Assembly: GCA_944363685.1 (NCBI GenBank)
Contig: CALVUV010000045.1
Span: forward strand, 1 to 9,596
DNA from: an uncultured Bacilli bacterium
Lineage (GTDB): Bacteria > Bacillota_I > Bacilli_A > RF39 > UBA660
Direction of reading: 5' to 3'
DNA length: 9,596 nucleotides
The notes beneath the pieces are model-generated. The model was not told the origin of the DNA, ran no database searches, and saw only the letters and a program-made list of their open reading frames with translations. The position numbers and the translations under genes were made by a program. Within the stretch, counting starts at the first letter, position 1. The number at the start of each line of letters is the position of its first letter. Shown one piece after another: positions 6,436 through 9,596 of this stretch.

Positions 6436-7909
6436 TATAATCAATTTCTCCTCTTTTTTTCACTAATTTTTTCTCTTCATCTATCATTTTATTTTTAAGA
6501 TTCCATAAATCATAACTTAAATCTACATGAACAGTATGTGGATTTAAAAATCTTTTATTCTCTTCACTTAAAGTTTCTTTTTCCATACTACAATAATCTC
6601 TAAGATCCATAACACTATCACTTTTATAAACACATTCTCCATTTATAAATACTGGCTCTAACAATTCTCTTACTGTATAGGTACCTTTCTCTAATTCTTT
6701 TCTCTTCCAAGTATCTACAGGATCAAACATTATAGTTGTCTCTTTCTCACTATATTTTTCATTTGCAAATCCAATAATATCTCCTCTAATCTTACCTGTT
6801 TCTTTATCATAGAATCTAAATACTTGTTTATCTCCTGGATTAGTAATTTTTACTCTATCTTCACTAAGTTTAATCTTAGGAATAACTACACCAGATTTTT
6901 TAATAGCAGCAAGTTTATAAACTCCTCCAAAACTAGGACAATCTTTAGAAGTAATTAAGCTTGTACCAACTCCCCAAAGATTTATTTTAGCATCTTGTTC
7001 TTTTAGAGATTCTATTAGATATTCATCCAAATCATTAGAAGCACAAATAGTGGCATCAGGAAATCCTGCTTCATCTAACATAGTTCTAGCTTTTTTAGAT
7101 AGATATGCTAAATCTCCACTATCAAGTCTTATTCCATATTTTTTAGGCATCTTACCTTGTTCTTTTAACTCTTTAAATACTCTTATCGCATTAGGAACAC
7201 CTGAATTTATTGAATCATAAGTATCTACTAGTAAAGTTGCATTATTTGGAAATAGTTCTGCATATTTCTTAAAAGCCTCATATTCACTAGGAAAACTCAT
7301 AATAAAGCTGTGAGCATGAGTTCCAGCAACAGGAATATTAAATTGTTTACCAGCTAGAACATTGCTAGTCGATGAACATCCTCCAATAACAGCAGCCCTT
7401 GCTCCATATATACCAGCATCAGGACCTTGCGCTCTTCTAAGACCAAACTCCATTACAGCATCTCCTTTAGTAGCATCACATACTCGAGAAGCTTTAGTAG
7501 CAATTAAACTTTGATGATTAATAATATTTAAAATAGCTGTCTCCACAAGTTGAGCTTCTATTATAGGTGCTTCTACTTTCAATAAAGGTTCCATAGGAAA
7601 GACAACTGTTCCTTCTTTAATAGCATAAATATTACCAGTAAATTTAAAGTTTTCTAAATATTTTAAAAACTCTTCATCAAAAAGTTCTAATTCTCTTAAG
7701 TACTCAATATCATCACTATCAAAATGTAAATTTTTAATATAGTCAATAACTTGTTCAAGTCCTGCTACTATAGCATATCCTCCATCACAAGGATTTTTAC
7801 GATAGAAGACATCAAATACTACTCTTTCATCTCTTTTCATATCAAAATATCCATTCATCATTGTAAGTTCATATAAATCAGTCAATAAAGTTAAATTTCT
7901 TTCATTCAT
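6428..7909 (-). CDS. pncB: Nicotinate phosphoribosyltransferase
   Basis: PncB condenses nicotinate with phosphoribosyl pyrophosphate, with ATP hydrolysis, to give nicotinate mononucleotide. The 493-residue protein begins with the family hallmark LTLLTDLYELTM (residues 6-17). Further motifs are EFGLRRAQGPDAG (154-166), GTHAHSF (196-202, holding the histidine that is phosphorylated in this family, H198 or H200), DTYDS (229-233), RLDSGDL (261-267, phosphate and ribose binding) and GVGTSL (313-318). The length fits the long bacterial form. Start ATG 7909 has AAAGGA eight bases upstream. The 3' end overlaps the next gene by eight bases. Its substrate comes from PncA upstream, and its product needs a NadD adenylyltransferase, encoded elsewhere, before NadE can act. 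Confidence 0.95.
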   Translation of the reverse strand: MNERNLTLLTDLYELTMMNGYFDMKRDERVVFDVFYRKNPCDGGYAIVAGLEQVIDYIKNLHFDSDDIEYLRELELFDEEFLKYLENFKFTGNIYAIKEGTVVFPMEPLLKVEAPIIEAQLVETAILNIINHQSLIATKASRVCDATKGDAVMEFGLRRAQGPDAGIYGARAAVIGGCSSTSNVLAGKQFNIPVAGTHAHSFIMSFPSEYEAFKKYAELFPNNATLLVDTYDSINSGVPNAIRVFKELKEQGKMPKKYGIRLDSGDLAYLSKKARTMLDEAGFPDATICASNDLDEYLIESLKEQDAKINLWGVGTSLITSKDCPSFGGVYKLAAIKKSGVVIPKIKLSEDRVKITNPGDKQVFRFYDKETGKIRGDIIGFANEKYSEKETTIMFDPVDTWKRKELEKGTYTVRELLEPVFINGECVYKSDSVMDLRDYCSMEKETLSEENKRFLNPHTVHVDLSYDLWNLKNKMIDEEKKLVKKRGEIDYNA

Positions 7910-7951
7910 TTAAACCATCCTTTCTTTTTATCAAATTATTAATATCAAATT

Positions 7952-8539
7952 CTAAATTTTTTTAACTAACTGAATTCCTTGCTGTTCCATAAGTAAGTAA
8001 GCTGCATCAATATAATTTTGCCTAGTATCTTCTAAAAAAGTTGCAATAGCATCTTTATGTACTCTTATAATATTATCTCTATTATGTTCATCTAAATAAT
8101 TTGCAAGACCAATAGAACCATTACATACACATATATCAGTACAACAGCCTACTATATCAAATTCTTTTATATTAGTAGCATTACCAATCATTTCTCTAAA
8201 ATATGGTGATTCCATAAAACTTGTAGAATTCTTAGGTATACAGAAAGTATTATCTAAATCAGTAAAAGGTTTTAACTCTTCAACAACTTCCTCTTCTCCA
8301 CTGTTTTTAAGGCAATGAAAATCAGGAAATCTATTATGTTCCGTAGAATCTTTAGTATGAGTATCTTGAATAAATATAACTAACTGTCCCTCATTATGAT
8401 ATTCTTTAATAAGCTCTATCTGTCTAGGTATTACTCTAGCGATAGATTTATCGTGTAACACTCCTTCGTTAACAAAGCCATTAACCATATCAACAACAAT
8501 TAAAGCTTTATTATAGACTTTTAAATTCTCAACTTTCAT
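7952..8539 (-). CDS. pncA: Nicotinamidase (isochorismatase-like cysteine hydrolase)
   Basis: This cytoplasmic enzyme is predicted to hydrolyse nicotinamide to nicotinate and ammonia, the first step of Preiss-Handler NAD salvage. The 195-residue length is normal for nicotinamidases. The catalytic triad can be placed at D17 (VVDMVNGF), K103 (PKNSTSF) and C137 (GCCTDICV). The metal site is visible as D59 and H61 (QDTHTKD) and H75 in FPDFHC, the last close to the nicotinamidase 'FPxHC' signature and followed by a GEEE stretch. Start ATG 8539 has AGGAGG seven bases upstream. It is the first gene after the consensus promoter, and pncB follows 42 bases later, which settles the substrate better than the fold alone, since the family also includes isochorismatases and other amidases. 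Confidence 0.86.
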   Translation of the reverse strand: MKVENLKVYNKALIVVDMVNGFVNEGVLHDKSIARVIPRQIELIKEYHNEGQLVIFIQDTHTKDSTEHNRFPDFHCLKNSGEEEVVEELKPFTDLDNTFCIPKNSTSFMESPYFREMIGNATNIKEFDIVGCCTDICVCNGSIGLANYLDEHNRDNIIRVHKDAIATFLEDTRQNYIDAAYLLMEQQGIQLVKKI

Positions 8540-8606
8540 AAATATTCCTCCTCTTATTAGCTTTTTATTAATATCAAAAGTTTGAAAATTAGCAAGTAAT
8601 TAAACT

Positions 8607-8631
8607 TGTTATTAACATTATATTAATAACA
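8607..8631 (-). promoter_or_regulatory. Perfect inverted repeat over the -10 box, probable repressor operator
   Basis: The arms TGTTATTAA and TTAATAACA (9 bp each) flank a 7-base centre that contains most of the TATAAT box. A dyad spanning 25 bp in this position would block RNA polymerase if bound by a dimeric repressor. NAD genes in Firmicutes are often controlled by NiaR or by NUDIX-type NrtR regulators, but I do not recognise either binding motif here and neither regulator is encoded in the window. AT-rich DNA yields chance palindromes, but a perfect 9-bp arm centred on a promoter element is unlikely to be accidental. Confidence 0.6.
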
Positions 8632-8645
8632 TAATATTTTGTCAA
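8617..8645 (-). promoter_or_regulatory. Consensus sigma-A promoter of the NAD salvage operon
   Basis: On the minus strand TTGACA (8640-8645) and TATAAT (8617-8622) are separated by exactly 17 bases, a perfect match to the housekeeping consensus. Transcription should start near 8610, giving a leader of about 70 bases to the pncA ATG at 8539. The -35 box begins ten bases after the T-run of the upstream terminator. Such a strong core promoter usually needs a repressor for control, and the inverted repeat at 8607-8631 is a suitable target. Confidence 0.9.
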
Positions 8646-8655
8646 CACTTTTTTC

Positions 8656-8690
8656 AAAAAAATAAATTCTCTAAATTATTTAGAGAATTT
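8656..8690 (-). terminator. Rho-independent terminator of the ABC transporter unit
   Basis: On the minus strand, 13-base arms (AAATTCTCTAAAT and its exact reverse complement) flank a single central base at 8664-8690. They are followed by A and then seven T at 8656-8662. The stem is AT-rich but perfect, and it overlaps the permease stop codon at 8689-8691. No T-run follows on the plus strand, so it should act only in the minus direction. It separates the exporter genes from the NAD operon. Confidence 0.88.
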
Positions 8691-9342
8691 AAAACTCTTT
8701 ATTACTATATATTTTAATAGAAATGTAATAAGAGATAGTCATAAGTATTACTGTTACTATTATTAAAAGCAGTGCAAACATTCCTAAGCTTAGATTATTT
8801 AAATTATTTATTAGATTCATTAATTCTATATTATTAAAGATATCTAGACTAGTAATTGCACCTATTAGTAAAGCAAGTATGGCAATAGTAAGGAATAACA
8901 TTATTCTCCCCTTCTGAGAACCAAATTTATAATAGAATGGGATTAGTAAAGATATTACTAAACATATACCAAAGGCAACACCAATAATACTTGCAAAGAT
9001 TGATTCAAAGGTAATATTTTCTATAAAATTTGGAATGATAAAGGATGCAAGTATTCCTAGCATTATAAGAATAAGTGATGAAGCATTAAATAATATATAC
9101 TTAGCTTTAACTATTTCTTTTCTACTAAGAGGTAAGCTGTTACAGTAACACTCCCATTTATTAAACTCATCATAACTAAAGGTAGTTATAAGAATCATAA
9201 TCATATAAAATGGGATTAAGAAAAGAACAAATGTTGCATCTTTATTAGCAATTGAAAGAAAGATAAATAAAGCTAGTACTAATAATAAACTTTTCATTTG
9301 ATTTTTAATTACACATAAATCTTTAATAATTAAACCTTTCAT
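8689..9342 (-). CDS. ABC-2 type transporter permease
   Basis: This is an integral membrane protein of 217 residues that looks like a member of the ABC-2 permease family (ABC2_membrane_5-like). The N-terminus MKGLIIKDLCVIKNQ matches the family's usual cytoplasmic lead 'l.KDl...k.'. About six hydrophobic segments can be seen, near residues 18-34, 38-56, 87-107, 115-140, 147-165 and 188-210. The loop after the second segment, with SYDEFNKWECYCNSLPLSRKEIVKAKY, carries the family's typical 'a..LP.sr..iv.aKYi' pattern. It starts at ATG 9342 with AAAGGAG seven bases upstream and overlaps the ATPase stop by one base. With that ATPase it probably forms an efflux pump for a peptide, lipid or drug. Its stop codon sits inside the terminator stem at 8664-8690, so it is the last gene of its unit. 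Confidence 0.85.
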   Translation of the reverse strand: MKGLIIKDLCVIKNQMKSLLLVLALFIFLSIANKDATFVLFLIPFYMIMILITTFSYDEFNKWECYCNSLPLSRKEIVKAKYILFNASSLILIMLGILASFIIPNFIENITFESIFASIIGVAFGICLVISLLIPFYYKFGSQKGRIMLFLTIAILALLIGAITSLDIFNNIELMNLINNLNNLSLGMFALLLIIVTVILMTISYYISIKIYSNKEF

Positions 9343-9596
9343 TATTTTTCTCCTTTCACTATTAATAACATAATATCTTCTAAAGTAGCTTTATCAACGA
9401 CTATGTCAGAGATATTTTTCTTAACCTTTTTTCTATCATTAACTAATACTTCATAGTTATATTTATTTTTACGATAAGATATTATATCTTCTTTAGAAAG
9501 TTTCTTAAAATCACTATCATTACATTTAACTATTCCATAATTATCTAAGATATCATCTTTTTCTTTATCAAAGACTAATTTACCATTATCTATAAA
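9342..9596 (-). CDS. ABC transporter ATP-binding protein, C-terminal fragment (cut by window edge)
   Basis: An open frame enters from the right edge and gives 84 residues before a TAA stop. The Walker A, signature and Walker B regions lie outside the window. The first visible residues, FIDNGKLVF, resemble the strand after the H-loop of ABC ATPases, where 'i.nGkiv' is typical. The rest is the charged C-terminal tail that many drug or bacteriocin exporter ATPases carry, ending DKATLEDIMLLIVKGEK. The stop TAA shares one base with the ATG of the next gene (TAATG), which is translational coupling typical of an ATPase-permease pair. I infer that it energises the permease encoded just downstream. 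The substrate cannot be told from this fragment. The assignment rests on the short C-terminal pattern plus the context. Confidence 0.72.
   Translation of the reverse strand, partial: FIDNGKLVFDKEKDDILDNYGIVKCNDSDFKKLSKEDIISYRKNKYNYEVLVNDRKKVKKNISDIVVDKATLEDIMLLIVKGEK

Noticed and set aside
8574..8608. Riboswitch in the pncA leader (small inverted repeats TCAAA/TTTGA and CAAGT/ACTTG)
   Set aside because: Arms are only five bases, the leader is about 70 bases, and no conserved NAD-riboswitch core could be recognised.
1..9596. CRISPR arrays, tRNA or rRNA genes, insertion sequences, attachment sites
   Set aside because: No regularly spaced repeats, no cloverleaf or rRNA segments, no transposase or integrase coding and no terminal inverted repeats with target duplications were seen.

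Overview
This AT-rich window comes from a low-GC, spore-forming Firmicute (Bacillota). The evidence is strong AGGAGG-type ribosome binding sites, AGA/TTA-heavy codon use, three SpoVA spore-channel genes and a sporulation-type sigma factor. Tryptophan is TGG and every frame reads with the standard code, so this is not a UGA=Trp mollicute. I cannot name the genus. The small SpoVA set and very low GC would fit an uncultured gut member of the Bacilli or Erysipelotrichia, but that is a guess.

Every supported gene is on the minus strand, so transcription runs from 9596 towards 1. First comes the end of an ABC exporter unit: the C-terminus of an ATPase cut by the window edge, then its ABC-2 permease, closed by a clear intrinsic terminator (8656-8690). 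Ten bases after the T-run lies a perfect sigma-A promoter (TTGACA, 17 bp, TATAAT; 8617-8645), with a 9-bp-arm inverted repeat centred on its -10 box that looks like an operator.

That promoter heads an NAD salvage cluster: nicotinamidase (pncA), nicotinate phosphoribosyltransferase (pncB), a NUDIX hydrolase of the ADP-ribose pyrophosphatase type, and glutamine-dependent NAD synthetase (nadE). Together these make the Preiss-Handler route from nicotinamide to NAD except for the NadD adenylyltransferase step, which is not in the window.

After a weak hairpin at the nadE stop, the same strand continues with spoVAC-spoVAD-spoVAE (dipicolinic acid transport into the forespore, tightly coupled). Next are an unrecognised secreted tyrosine/lysine-rich protein and a short sigma factor closest to SigF. 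A long hairpin with a 7-T run (79-133) closes the run. In Bacillus subtilis sigF lies just upstream of spoVA; here the sigma gene is downstream, separated by the unknown gene, and no spoIIAA/spoIIAB is present. The main open question is whether NAD salvage and the spore genes form one transcript or two adjacent units. No stretch over 300 bases lacks a gene.
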